DNA of 64,000 nt from SZUA-38 sp965212525 (GTDB taxonomy: Bacteria > Pseudomonadota > Gammaproteobacteria > Xanthomonadales > SZUA-38). Positions 1 through 9,066 of the stretch are shown piece by piece. The translations under genes were made by a program, and so were the position numbers. The stretch's first letter is position 1. Every line of letters begins with the position of its first letter. A model generated the notes under the pieces. It did not search any database. It was not told where the DNA came from and saw nothing but the letters and a program-made list of their open reading frames with translations. Location of the stretch: the NCBI GenBank assembly GCA_965212525.1, contig CBDBVC010000030.1:175158-239157 (forward strand), given 5' to 3'.

Positions 1-282
1 GAGTGCAATGGTCTCGTACGACTCGGGTGACGCCAAGAACCCGGCAGCGACGACAACGGCAACAAATGCGGGCAATGTCTCAACCATATTCAGATGTGCA
101 CGCTGCGACCTAACGGCCCATAGTGGGGGTTCAGGTTGCTCCCTGGGAAAGCCCTCTGGGTAATTGTTCAAGAATGTTGGAATGCCCCAGGTCATTGCCC
201 GGGCCAAAATGTAGGGTGTCCAGAGCAGCACCGAAAGCAGGCCGCTGAGACACATGTAAAAATATGCTGTTTCCATGTTCAT
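1..282 (-). CDS. MAPEG family membrane protein (partial, C-terminus outside window)
   Basis: An open reading frame runs on the minus strand from an ATG at 282 (alternative ATG at 276, better spaced from a GGAG) to the window edge, about 94 residues without a stop. It begins MNMETAYFYMCLSGLLSVLL, a membrane segment, followed by an AR..MTWG stretch, a YPEGFPREQP turn, a RAHLN motif and a second hydrophobic helix (VETLPAFVAVVVAAGF). This order is that of the MAPEG family (glutathione S-transferase/eicosanoid-type small membrane proteins). Family assignment is from pattern recognition and the substrate is unknown. It lies 48 bp downstream of the YHS-domain gene on the same strand, so the two are probably cotranscribed. 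Confidence 0.75.
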   Translation of the reverse strand, partial: MNMETAYFYMCLSGLLSVLLWTPYILARAMTWGIPTFLNNYPEGFPREQPEPPLWAVRSQRAHLNMVETLPAFVAVVVAAGFLASPESYETIAL

Positions 283-330
283 GCTCCAGTTTTACAGATG
301 ACCCACTCCTGGCAGTCACCCACCATTGAT

Positions 331-783
331 TTACAGTGATGCAGGTGATTTGTCCCTGATTGTTCGCCATTGGTCATTAGCCAGCTCTATCCTGCCTGGC
401 ACATCCTTGAGCCATTCTGATTGTATGCCCGTATCAAGATTCAGATACAACGTGCCATCAACCAGTCGCCAGACTTCTGGATCGCCAATAAATTTCTTAC
501 CCACAGAAACACCGAATGCGCAGTAACCGTTATAGGCAGGTGTGTATTTCGCAGGGTTCGACTCAAACACCTTTTGATTGGCTTCGCTGGAAAACAGGTA
601 GGTTGCGCCATTGTGTTCGTATACAAAATTGCCATTACCGCGAACGGGGCGTTTGCCTGTGTGATATGAGACCACATCGTAACCTTGAACAGCGGGTGTG
701 CTGTGTCGGTAATCTGCAGCCGTGACCAGCCCAGACAAGGTGAACAGAGTCAGAAATGTGACCCACTTTGCTTTGATACTCAT
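331..783 (-). CDS. YHS domain-containing exported protein
   Basis: A 150-residue protein with an N-terminal signal peptide (hydrophobic LTLFTLSGLVTA, cleavage likely before ADYRH). The rest matches the YHS-domain small exported family: VQGYDVVSYH near residue 34, YEHNGATYLFSSEANQKVF, then KYTPAYNGYCAFGVSVGKK. The single Tyr-Cys-Ala segment is the usual family landmark, and the domain is associated with metal-handling proteins and thiol chemistry, though the role here is unknown. The ATG at 783 has an AGGAG Shine-Dalgarno about 8 bases upstream. It precedes the MAPEG gene with a 48-bp gap, which suggests one transcript. Confidence 0.85.
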   Translation of the reverse strand: MSIKAKWVTFLTLFTLSGLVTAADYRHSTPAVQGYDVVSYHTGKRPVRGNGNFVYEHNGATYLFSSEANQKVFESNPAKYTPAYNGYCAFGVSVGKKFIGDPEVWRLVDGTLYLNLDTGIQSEWLKDVPGRIELANDQWRTIRDKSPASL

Positions 784-923
784 GTTTCATTCTCCTGATT
801 AGTTTCTCGAGCAAGCTGCTCGATTTAAGTTGCAGGAGCGATTGTGGGAATGCTGATACGATTGATCAATATATCAAGATATGATTGGGAGATTATGCAA
901 CTTTAATGAGACGATATGTATAG

Positions 924-1850
924 TTACTGCGATGTTTGTCGAAAAATTGTGGGTGGAATTCCAAACTTGCCTGAAAACGCACGGGTAAAGGCAGACGCCG
1001 ACCGATACCCGAGCTGATCGGCAATCTGCTGAACATTCATCCGTGAGCCCTGTAGCAGGGCGAGTGACTTTTGAAGTCGCCACTCAGACAGGTACGCCAT
1101 GGGTCCCGTACCCAATAGCGCGCTGAAGCGGTTGGCAAATCGACTGCGCGACATCGCCACTTCAGAGGCCAGACTCTCCACGGTCCAGTGTCTGTCTGGT
1201 GAACGGTGAATCAATTGCAGTGATTTTCTGATCTTCGGATCACCAAAGGCTTCCAGCACGGCTTGCATCTGGGGACTCTGATCAATATCAAACCGAAGCA
1301 ACTCGATGAAGACGATCTCAGATAGCCGAGTTACCGAAGCTGTCGAGCCCAATTCGTCAACGAAAATACGCCGTGAGATCAGCCTCAATGTCTCATCCAG
1401 TAACGGTCGCTGCATCCTCATGGCTGCTGAGGTAATCATGCAATCGGGCAAAGCCCTGAGCAGAGGATGGTCAGCACCATGTCGAAAACTGAAATGACCG
1501 CATACCAGTTGTGTCGAGGCGTGAGGAGTAGATTCACCCAGTGCAAGCACCCCATTACCGTCGTAATTCAGGTCCTGCAAGATCGTCTCCAGGGGGGGCG
1601 CTGAATCGACCGGAGTGTCGCTGATAATGTGCTCGCTACCTCGGGGAATCAGGACAAGATCACCTGGTCCCAATTCAATCGGGTCCTGATCTTTCACCTG
1701 TATCCAACAGCGTCCCTGAATTACAAGATGAAACCGTGCAACCTGCTCATAGTCAGGCACCGTGACACCCCAGGGTTCAGAAAAGTCTGTACGAAAGTAC
1801 AACACGCCCTTCAGATCGAGGGTGCTCAAGATATCATCAAGTATATCCAT
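924..1850 (-). CDS. AraC-family transcriptional regulator with cupin-like sensor domain
   Basis: A 308-residue protein. The N-terminal half (about residues 10-185) resembles the AraC-binding-like cupin domain: IQVKDQDPIELGPGDLVLIP followed by a long linker. The C-terminal 100 residues hold two helix-turn-helix units (WTVESLASEVAMSRSRFANR, then the second HTH in MNVQQIADQLGYRSASAFTR) and end with GIPPTIFR, the canonical AraC/XylS tail. The protein would bind DNA and respond to an unidentified ligand. It is monocistronic: the next minus-strand gene upstream ends over 200 bp away. A 7-6-7 inverted repeat lies about 42 bp upstream of the ATG, suggesting autoregulation. Confidence 0.92.
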   Translation of the reverse strand: MDILDDILSTLDLKGVLYFRTDFSEPWGVTVPDYEQVARFHLVIQGRCWIQVKDQDPIELGPGDLVLIPRGSEHIISDTPVDSAPPLETILQDLNYDGNGVLALGESTPHASTQLVCGHFSFRHGADHPLLRALPDCMITSAAMRMQRPLLDETLRLISRRIFVDELGSTASVTRLSEIVFIELLRFDIDQSPQMQAVLEAFGDPKIRKSLQLIHRSPDRHWTVESLASEVAMSRSRFANRFSALLGTGPMAYLSEWRLQKSLALLQGSRMNVQQIADQLGYRSASAFTRAFSGKFGIPPTIFRQTSQ

Positions 1851-1891
1851 TTCTGTTGATTATCAGTCAAATCATGCTAGAAAATAGTACG

Positions 1892-1911
1892 AATTGTATA
1901 GATTTACAATT
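1892..1911. promoter_or_regulatory. Inverted repeat upstream of the AraC-family gene (possible operator)
   Basis: The segment reads AATTGTA, six bases, TACAATT: a perfect 7-bp inverted repeat in an A/T-rich stretch 42-61 bp before the start of the minus-strand AraC-family gene. Position and symmetry suit an operator or regulator-binding site. No consensus supports a specific regulator, so function is inferred from position only. Confidence 0.3.
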
Positions 1912-2066
1912 TTCTATTTGCAAAATGGCTGAGAAACGTCAATCTGTGTATCGTACCTGAGATGATCAGAGTGGCTGTGAATATGCTCATGTCTGCGTGC
2001 TTCAGGTGACATTTCACCGGGCAAACACCCGGTGAATTGTGGTTCAGCACTATTCAGTGCTTCAGA

Positions 2067-3167
2067 TCAGGATCTGACCCGTGCCTGCATCAGCTCATCA
2101 ACCAGTTTCCAGTAGGTCGGGTTCGAGACGCCGCCGCTGGTCAGTCCCCACATGGTCAGGGTACCGAGCTTGGCCTTGTGTGCCACCACCATGTTTACCT
2201 CGGGGAGCACGGTAATGAACTGGCCACCCCAGCCAGTGGCACTGAAGGCACCGGCGTCGTAATCCTTGTCCGGATCATCTTGCAGCAGCCACCAGTACGA
2301 GCCATAGGCCATCGGTACGCCATTGGGGCCCTGCTGACCATAGCGCGCGTTCACTTCATCGACGCTGGTAATCGGGCTCACAGACCAGTCGTACCATGAA
2401 GACGGAATCAGCTGTTCACCATTCCACTGGCCCTTGTCCAGCATCAGCTGACCCAGCTTGGCCATGTCCCGGGTGGACAGGTACATGTGATAGGCGGGGT
2501 ATTGTGATCGGCCGTCCTTGTGGTATTTCTTCTGTGCATCCAGCCGCCAGTCCTGAAAGCCCAGCGGCTTTGCCAGCTGCGTGGTCATGGCCTGGTAAAT
2601 ATTCTGGCCTGTCTGTTGTTCGAAGATATGCCCGGCGACGTTGAAGTCCCAGTTGTTGTACAGGTAGTATTCGCCGGGTTTGACACTACCGCGAGGCAAC
2701 ACATTGGCCTCATCGTAGCCGCCATTGGCGGGGCGGTGAAACACGCCGGAACGGGCACTCATGATGTCGCGGATCGTGGCCTGCTTTTCAATCGGCAACA
2801 GTCCATCGACATCATCGATACCCATGTCGCCCAGTGTTGTTGACAGGTTGATGGTGCCATCGGCCACGTGTGGGCCATACAGCATGCTGAGAATGCTCTT
2901 GCGGCACGAGGCCAGATAACTGACCACAGAGGTGTCACCGTACTGATACACCACCTCTCCGTCCTTGAGAACCACCACAGAAGTGGTATCCAGATTCTCC
3001 AGGGTGTTCTCGAGATTACTGAGCTTGTTTGTGTTGAACAGTTCGGTTGCCGGCTGGCTGGATTTGACCAGCGGGCTGCCGACAAAATCGGGCTGGCTGC
3101 TGCATCCGCTCATGAATGTCATGGCCAATGTCGTCAACCAGAGCAGGTTTGTCTTGTTATTCGTCAT
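2067..3167 (-). CDS. Serine hydrolase lipoprotein (beta-lactamase/class C PBP fold)
   Basis: A 366-residue protein. The ATG at 3167 is chosen over an upstream TTG because it begins a lipoprotein signal peptide (MTNNKTNLLWLTTLAMTFMSG-Cys, lipobox MSGC). The catalytic SxxK tetrad is seen as S-C-R-K in the ASCRKSILSMLYG stretch, and the second motif YxN as Y-N-N in YLYNNWDFN. The overall pattern (VVVLKDGEVVYQYG, then TTLGDMGIDD) matches beta-lactamase-family serine hydrolases such as esterases, D-aminopeptidases and EstB-like enzymes. It should be tethered in the periplasm or outer membrane, with unknown substrate. No Shine-Dalgarno is obvious. It stands apart from its neighbours. Confidence 0.85.
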   Translation of the reverse strand: MTNNKTNLLWLTTLAMTFMSGCSSQPDFVGSPLVKSSQPATELFNTNKLSNLENTLENLDTTSVVVLKDGEVVYQYGDTSVVSYLASCRKSILSMLYGPHVADGTINLSTTLGDMGIDDVDGLLPIEKQATIRDIMSARSGVFHRPANGGYDEANVLPRGSVKPGEYYLYNNWDFNVAGHIFEQQTGQNIYQAMTTQLAKPLGFQDWRLDAQKKYHKDGRSQYPAYHMYLSTRDMAKLGQLMLDKGQWNGEQLIPSSWYDWSVSPITSVDEVNARYGQQGPNGVPMAYGSYWWLLQDDPDKDYDAGAFSATGWGGQFITVLPEVNMVVAHKAKLGTLTMWGLTSGGVSNPTYWKLVDELMQARVRS

Positions 3168-3286
3168 GGGAGGCTTGTCCTCGTTTGTTGTCACGAGGCG
3201 GCAGATTGCCCCAACACAGGGGCTCAAAACCTCTCAAAACGTTTTTTTGAGAGTCGAAAGTTGAGAAATTACAGGAACGGCACAGG

Positions 3287-3751
3287 TTATGGGTCGGACT
3301 TTGCGGTTTTTCTGCGATTCCTGAACGGTGCGATGATCATCCGGACTGAGATCACTACGGATGCAAGATAGATCACAAGATACATGGTCGCATTGATGTG
3401 CCCACCCACAATGTAGGCATAGAGTTCATACATGCTGTTCTCGCTGCTTCCGATAATGGCTTTTTCAGGCGCACCAGGCAGCGTGAGCATGCTTACGCGA
3501 TCAAAGACCAGCAGTTTGGAGCGAAAGCCTTCGACCCAGCGTTCACCATCAATCTCAATGAGGTAATAATTTTTGGGTCGCCTTCGACTGGTATAGCGAT
3601 CCGTATCACGGGCAATGATCAGGGCTTCCTTCTCGACACCCTCGGACCAGTATCGGTAGACATTCCCGAACATGAACCAGGCGATGGCGATCATGAGAAT
3701 CAACACCCCAAAGCATTGAAATGCCGACATCAGTTCGGATTCACGATCCAC
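3287..3751 (-). CDS. Two-helix membrane protein, DUF3592-like
   Basis: A 154-residue protein with a hydrophobic helix at about residues 10-30 (FGVLILMIAIAWFMFGNVY) and another near 122-142 (ATMYLVIYLASVVISVRMI) flanking a soluble middle segment that includes YYLIEIDGERWVEGFRSK. This layout resembles DUF3592-type membrane proteins, but similarity is only suggestive. The start is uncertain: GTG at 3751 or ATG at 3730, neither with a strong ribosome-binding site. Function unknown. Confidence 0.55.
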   Translation of the reverse strand: MDRESELMSAFQCFGVLILMIAIAWFMFGNVYRYWSEGVEKEALIIARDTDRYTSRRRPKNYYLIEIDGERWVEGFRSKLLVFDRVSMLTLPGAPEKAIIGSSENSMYELYAYIVGGHINATMYLVIYLASVVISVRMIIAPFRNRRKTAKSDP

Positions 3752-3831
3752 GAAAGCTCTACCTCGCTATCACATCATTACCTTGCTGTTCTTCGCAGAA
3801 GACAGTACTGCTGACACACATTGATTCTGCA

Positions 3832-6021
3832 TTACCTGGGCTGCGACAGGCGCTGGATATCAACCTCCTCTCGCAACCAGTCACCACCGGGGCTGTCCTG
3901 CAGTGTCACAGACAGCTCGTGAATGACATTGCCCTGGCCTGGTGTCGACGATGGCGTGGTCAGTGTAAAACTGATCTGGCCTGCGATGCGATCACTGAAT
4001 GTGGCATCCATATCCGTACGTGCAAAGCCGTCACGCTGAATCAGGTCTGCAGTAGTGCGAACACCGGGTTCAAAGTCGTCAATCTGCGCCAGATACCATA
4101 CCGGCTCACCATTGGCATCATACACATACAGAATCATGAACAGCAGATCCCGATCGTCCAGCGCGATGGATTCGATGCTCATTCCCCAGCCCTGATCGTC
4201 CAGACCGGTAAACCACAGACCGCCGAAGTCAGTGTCACTGATGCTTTCAGGGCTCACCAGTGATTGCAGGCACCACTCGCGGTTCTCCTCCTCGATCTGC
4301 CATTTGAGCACTGCATCACCGCTTCGACCTTCACAGGCCGGACTGCGGTCCGGATCGTTGAATGACATGACAACTCGGCCAGTGCGCGAGTCGTCAGCCC
4401 GCTGAGGTGGAAATTGACCCGTCATGTACTGGTAGCGCTCCAGACTGTTTTCACTCGGCAGTCGCTGGCCAATGAAAGCCCCGTTACGCATGCGGCCGAT
4501 GGCCTGATACCACTCGGGTGTGCCATCCTGGTTGTAACTGTAGAAGGTCAGCACATAGACATCCACGCCCGCACCATCCTGACCGGCCAGACGGAACTCC
4601 AGGCCGTGACCGTTGCGCTCCGGATCAAAGTAGAAACCGGTCACGGGATTCGAGTCCGGCACACTGTGCCAGCCCATGTCCTCCATCATGGATGCTGCAA
4701 GCTCGACCGATCGGGCGGCCGCAAGCCTGCAGCCGAGATTACTCGGTACCAGAATGTCACAGGGCTGTCTGTCGACAGTGAGCAACGAATTGCCGCCAAA
4801 TTCCTCTGGAGAAAAGATGCCGATTCGCGCCGCATTGTCGACATTGTCGATATCCTGATTGGCCTCGCTCAGATTGGCCAGATCACCAGACCAGAATAAT
4901 TCTCCACTGGTGTAGGCAGCAGCTCTTTCATCATCGGTAAGATCTGGATTATCAAGGCTGGCGAATGCGTCACCGCGACGTAGCATCACCTGCTTTTGCA
5001 GCACATCGATAATTGGTTCACCGTCACTGGTGAGCGGCAATTCGCCAGATTCTGTTGCCAGAGTTTGAAATGCCAGTATTGACAGCAGGTTCCTGACGGC
5101 GCTCTCCACAAAGTCAATTTCACCGTCTGGCAGCTCAGAAGGCGTCAGTCCATAGTAGTACGTATCTCCTGAAGGTGTTCTTGGCAAACCGAATGTCATG
5201 CCAATTTCAGGCAATTCGCAATCGGCCTCTCCAAACCAGCTGCAAAAAGGTGTACCGACCAGGCGAGTGATCGTGGCTGAAGGATAAGCCGTGAGGGGAT
5301 CAGCTGAACCCCTGAAACCCGTGAAGAAGCCCTGATTGTAGGTGAACGGTGTTGTCCCGCCAGTGTACCAGCAGGCATCAAGCTTGAATGGGACACGCGA
5401 TGTCAGCCTCGCCTCTACCAGACTGACGGCGTACTCCATCGCGATCCGCCGGGCTTCACCTCGTGTACTCGCCATATTGCCGCCTTCGGGAATATACGCG
5501 GCCTCATCATTCCAGGGGAGACGACTGCAGGACGACCAGCGGGTCGGGCCGGAATAGACAACCTCTATGTCAAGCGGCGGTGGCGGTTCATACCCGATCA
5601 CTGCGGTTAATGTCGCTGCAGTTGCTTCACTATCGATACCACCCAAAGCCAGATAAAGCCGCTGACCACGTGGATCAGGCCTGGCGATTTCCTGAATATA
5701 CAATTCAGCCGGGATTCCTGGTCCGATTGATATGTAATCCCCTGGAGTCTGGTCTGATATATTGCCATCAGCTACCTCAAAGGGTGAGCCCACACGCACC
5801 AGAATAACGACATTGCGATCCAGATCATCGGCCTGGAGAGTGAATTTCGCGAAACTTGCATCCTCGGGTAAATCGATCGCGTAATCATTTGTCACGATGT
5901 TACCCGTATCAATCTCGACACGGACGGATTCACCATCCTGCAACAGCGTCTGGGCCATCAGGGGTGAAACCAGGCAACACATAAGACCGGTCAGCAACCG
6001 GATTCGGATCAGATTTAACAT
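3832..6021 (-). CDS. Secreted metalloprotease-like protein with lost zinc motif and two copies of the shared C-terminal domain
   Basis: A 729-residue exported protein. The start is ATG 6021, which directly begins a signal peptide (MLNLIRIRLLTGLMCCLVS..AQ) and has GAGAG upstream; a longer reading without signal is rejected. Residues about 20-150 resemble a pre-peptidase-type beta-sandwich. The middle looks like the exported zincin family that normally has HExxHxxGF after a DF motif and a later DmGW, but here the helix reads DFVESAVRNLLSILAF, so both histidines and the glutamate are replaced. The downstream family landmarks DDERAAAY, LFWSGD, GGNSLL and EDMGW remain. The last 250 residues hold two copies of a domain shared with neighbouring genes (GFYFDPERNGHG and GLWFTGLDDQGWG). 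It is probably a non-catalytic paralogue. It is divergent from the propeller gene at 6198. Confidence 0.7.
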   Translation of the reverse strand: MLNLIRIRLLTGLMCCLVSPLMAQTLLQDGESVRVEIDTGNIVTNDYAIDLPEDASFAKFTLQADDLDRNVVILVRVGSPFEVADGNISDQTPGDYISIGPGIPAELYIQEIARPDPRGQRLYLALGGIDSEATAATLTAVIGYEPPPPLDIEVVYSGPTRWSSCSRLPWNDEAAYIPEGGNMASTRGEARRIAMEYAVSLVEARLTSRVPFKLDACWYTGGTTPFTYNQGFFTGFRGSADPLTAYPSATITRLVGTPFCSWFGEADCELPEIGMTFGLPRTPSGDTYYYGLTPSELPDGEIDFVESAVRNLLSILAFQTLATESGELPLTSDGEPIIDVLQKQVMLRRGDAFASLDNPDLTDDERAAAYTSGELFWSGDLANLSEANQDIDNVDNAARIGIFSPEEFGGNSLLTVDRQPCDILVPSNLGCRLAAARSVELAASMMEDMGWHSVPDSNPVTGFYFDPERNGHGLEFRLAGQDGAGVDVYVLTFYSYNQDGTPEWYQAIGRMRNGAFIGQRLPSENSLERYQYMTGQFPPQRADDSRTGRVVMSFNDPDRSPACEGRSGDAVLKWQIEEENREWCLQSLVSPESISDTDFGGLWFTGLDDQGWGMSIESIALDDRDLLFMILYVYDANGEPVWYLAQIDDFEPGVRTTADLIQRDGFARTDMDATFSDRIAGQISFTLTTPSSTPGQGNVIHELSVTLQDSPGGDWLREEVDIQRLSQPR

Positions 6022-6197
6022 GCGGAACTCTCGACATTTCTTGCGATAATTGTGTTTCGCGTAATACGAATTGAATTCAGGACATGTCGAGAGTTTCTGA
6101 AGCAGCACATACTCCGATTCGCCTGATGACTGCATTCATGTCCTGATTTTCGTATCAATTCCGCGAATAACATCAGAATCATTCAAAGGAAACCAGG

Positions 6198-7418
6198 ATG
6201 CTGAAACAACTGCGATCAGTCTTGATCCTGCTCTGCATGGCAAGCATCAGTCACGCAGGACCGGACTCAACAGCCTATTACTACAACAAGCACGAAATCA
6301 TCTCGTCGCAGTCACGTGGAGTTCAGTTCTTTCGCTACACGCTGGGTGACATCACCACGGCAGAACTTGTGCGTCAGTTTCCAGCCAATTCGGTAGCGGA
6401 AAAACCTTCCTCGCTCGAATGGAGTCAGGACCTGAGCACACTCTATGGCATCACATTGCCCGGCTATCGCCTCATCACTGTCGATGTGTCAACAGGCGAC
6501 ATTACAACCATAGGCACCTTGAGCGGTTTACGGGAGAACGACCTGCCTGGCGGTCTCGCCATCGACGCCCAGGGGAATTGCTACGTCAGCGCCTCTGGCA
6601 CGGAAGACTTCACCTCGGCACTGTACCGCTGCGATCTTTCCACGGGTGAACTTGAATTAATTGGTACCACCAGTGTTGCACAGCGCCTGCTTGAAATCGT
6701 GGCCACCTGCGATGGCCGCCTCTTTGGTGTGGAAATCGTCAACGACAGCCTGTACGAACTCAACCCGCAGGACGGATCAGCGACACTGATCGGCCCGCTG
6801 GGTTTCGACATAGCCTACTCCCAGAGCATGACACTGGACCGTGAAACAGGTGACATCTATGCCTATCTCGAAGACATCAGTGTCACCAGCCGCTATGTGC
6901 GAATCGATCGAGAGACCGGCGCGGCCACCCTGCTGGCAGAACCCTTCCAGTTTCAACACCACGTCGGTGCGGCTGCAACGTCCTGCGACATGAAGACGCT
7001 GCATGCAGGCTACAATGGCGCCTGGTTCAACCCGGAAACCCCAGGCCAGGGCGTGCTGTTAGACGTCCTGCCAGATACCGGCCAGCTGTTTCTGGCCTGG
7101 TTTACCTACGATGTGGATCCGGTGATGAACACCAGTGCCGTCATCGGTGATCCCGGACATCGCTGGTTCACGGCTCAGGGCACGCTGTCGAATTCAGGCA
7201 CACAGTCGCTGACCCTGTTCAATACGTCGGGTGGCATCTTCGACAGTGGCGACAGCGTCACCACCGTGGCCATCGGTTCCATGACCCTGACCTTCGACGA
7301 TTGTGGAAACGGCAGAATCGAGTATGTGCTGGATGAAAGTGGTCAGACAGGCAGCTTCCCGATCCAGCGCATTGCCAATGACAATGTGGCCTTGTGCGAA
7401 TCCATGAATGCGGACTGA
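6198..7418 (+). CDS. Secreted beta-propeller-like protein with shared C-terminal domain
   Basis: A 406-residue exported protein; signal peptide MLKQLRSVLILLCMASISHA, with AAGGA upstream of the ATG. Residues about 60-265 consist of repeated blade-like units with Asp/Gly-rich turns (LITVDVSTGDITTIGTL, LYRCDLSTGELELIGT, LYELNPQDGSATLIG, YVRIDRETGAATLL), as in secreted beta-propellers. From about residue 275 the protein carries the window's recurring C-terminal domain, starting GAWFNPETPGQG and including LAWFTYD and a closing FDDCGNGRIEY...IQRI segment. Function unknown; the export signal and repeats indicate an extracellular or cell-surface location. Confidence 0.7.
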   Translation: MLKQLRSVLILLCMASISHAGPDSTAYYYNKHEIISSQSRGVQFFRYTLGDITTAELVRQFPANSVAEKPSSLEWSQDLSTLYGITLPGYRLITVDVSTGDITTIGTLSGLRENDLPGGLAIDAQGNCYVSASGTEDFTSALYRCDLSTGELELIGTTSVAQRLLEIVATCDGRLFGVEIVNDSLYELNPQDGSATLIGPLGFDIAYSQSMTLDRETGDIYAYLEDISVTSRYVRIDRETGAATLLAEPFQFQHHVGAAATSCDMKTLHAGYNGAWFNPETPGQGVLLDVLPDTGQLFLAWFTYDVDPVMNTSAVIGDPGHRWFTAQGTLSNSGTQSLTLFNTSGGIFDSGDSVTTVAIGSMTLTFDDCGNGRIEYVLDESGQTGSFPIQRIANDNVALCESMNAD

Positions 7419-7519
7419 TTCCAGACAACTGGCTATTCACGCAAATGGTTTCAATCGATCACTCTGGCTCAGGTCCGGATCAAGCCAGCACAGAGAGCTT
7501 GCATGTTCGTGTGACTCGA

Positions 7520-8704
7520 TTAATCAGACGATGAGACTGAATCGAGCCACTGTCTCAGCAACAACAGCGGTTCTTCAAATCCATCCTCGAACAAACCATC
7601 GGTTGCCGTGGTATCGGTGGCCATGTTGTTGTTCGTGTCCGGGTCCACCAAACCCGCTGGAGGGGTGACACTCACGCTATAGCTGATGATGCCACTGAAC
7701 TGATCGTCCACAGTGGCGGTGAGCACATAGTTCGCCGAGCTGCCAACTGGCAGATCCACCATGTCACTCAGGTTGCCCGACTGATTTGCCGTGCACACAG
7801 CGCCGTTCATGGGCATGCACATCCAGCTGGCCTGACTCAGTTCGGCCGGCAGGACATCCGCCACCTGTGCCTGCAGCACATCGAGCGGGCCGGCATTGAT
7901 GACTTCAATCATGTAGCTGACAGGGTCACCGGGCACGACCACATCAAGGCCATCGGTGACAGAGACAGCCAGATCAGCACTGGGCGCAGACGACAGAAAC
8001 TCATCCACATCGAGCACGGTATCGGAAAACCGGATTTCATCGATCAGCCCATCCAGCTCGAATCCCGTCCGCCCGGAAAGGCTCCAGATTGTCGAATCAG
8101 GCAGCACTGGATTGTTGTCCACCACAGTGTTGTCGAGCTTCGAGTTCACATAGTAGCGGTAGGTGTGCGAGGTGGGTGAATCGATGGTGCGCGTGATGGC
8201 GATGTGATTCCAGACATCCACGGGCACTGACGCCGCGCCCAGGTTGTGCAGAGCACCACCGGGTTCACGGTAATCCAGCTGCAGCGATCCACCGGGGTTG
8301 ATGCTGATATTGAAGCGATTGCGATCCAGGTCACCGTCCCTGGTCCAGAAGATGCTACTGTGCGACTGTGTGGGGATTTTTATCCAGAACTCCAGCGTGG
8401 CTCCACCAAAGGCATCATGAAAGATAAAGCTCTGGGCCGTCACGTTGGCCTCCTCAGCGCCACTGAACTCAAGACTGAAAAAGTTGCCCGCCATGGTATT
8501 GGGAATGCTGTTGCCGAACACATCCGCCGAATAGGCCGCACTGTGCGCGCCGTCAACCGAGGCATCCGTGGTGTCAATCATGCTGGTGCCGAGCCCTTCC
8601 TCGAAACGATAGTAGGCAACCGTCACTGCGCTGGCTGTCTCAAGAGTCAGCATCAAGACCAGTATGATCACACCCGTACTCTTGACTGAATAGTCCCGAT
8701 TCAT
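7520..8704 (-). CDS. Secreted LamG/DUF11 protein with LFEDGFE tail
   Basis: A 394-residue exported protein with signal peptide (VIILVLMLTLETASA). Residues about 25-230 form a concanavalin-like LamG/jelly-roll domain: VAYYRFEEGLGTSMIDTTD, then the FTLEFWIK-like stretch GATLEFWIKIPTQ, then a DGLIDEIRFSDTVL segment, which is the diagnostic end of LamG. Residues about 240-350 form a DUF11-type beta-sandwich (ADLAVSVTDG, GDPVSYMIEVINAGP, DPDTNNNMATD). Near the C-terminus is LFEDGFE, followed by about 20 residues. Such modules bind glycans or mediate adhesion; the ligand is unknown. ATG 8704 has a purine-rich GGGG upstream. The 360-bp region to the next gene is divergent and likely holds both promoters. 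Confidence 0.8.
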   Translation of the reverse strand: MNRDYSVKSTGVIILVLMLTLETASAVTVAYYRFEEGLGTSMIDTTDASVDGAHSAAYSADVFGNSIPNTMAGNFFSLEFSGAEEANVTAQSFIFHDAFGGATLEFWIKIPTQSHSSIFWTRDGDLDRNRFNISINPGGSLQLDYREPGGALHNLGAASVPVDVWNHIAITRTIDSPTSHTYRYYVNSKLDNTVVDNNPVLPDSTIWSLSGRTGFELDGLIDEIRFSDTVLDVDEFLSSAPSADLAVSVTDGLDVVVPGDPVSYMIEVINAGPLDVLQAQVADVLPAELSQASWMCMPMNGAVCTANQSGNLSDMVDLPVGSSANYVLTATVDDQFSGIISYSVSVTPPAGLVDPDTNNNMATDTTATDGLFEDGFEEPLLLLRQWLDSVSSSD

Positions 8705-9066
8705 GTTCTACCCCTGATTGTCGACATGTCTGACTGTGTCTAAGCTACCAAGATGTCGCCACACATTCCATCAGCGGCGCATCTCAATCAATATTTCACC
8801 TGTCTTCGAGACGAAAGTACAAGGCTGGACAAATTTCCCCCAGGTCATCTGCCAGACGAGTACACAAGACTGCACCAGAGCGGGACACGCCAAACCTGTT
8901 CACTCACATTTTTCACCCTGGATTTTCTGGATTTTCTACTCTATTCGTGTCTGAGAAAATCCGCAGTTTACGAATAACAAGATGTCGATAGAGCTTGCAA
9001 TGAGGAAACATGATCAATATCTACGAGTCAGGCTCCAGAACAGAAGATATACAGGACAACAAAACA
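8705..9066. other. Divergent intergenic region (360 bp)
   Basis: Lies between the minus-strand LamG gene and the plus-strand Asp-box gene, so promoters for both are expected here. I see A/T-rich segments near 8930-8960 but no promoter, operator or RNA good enough to name. A TTG/ATG at 9010 in frame with the downstream gene exists, but it would put 19 polar residues before the signal peptide. Confidence 0.4.

Noticed and set aside
8705..9066. A small gene in the divergent gap before the Asp-box protein
   Set aside because: Short readings exist but lack signal, ribosome site and conserved features.
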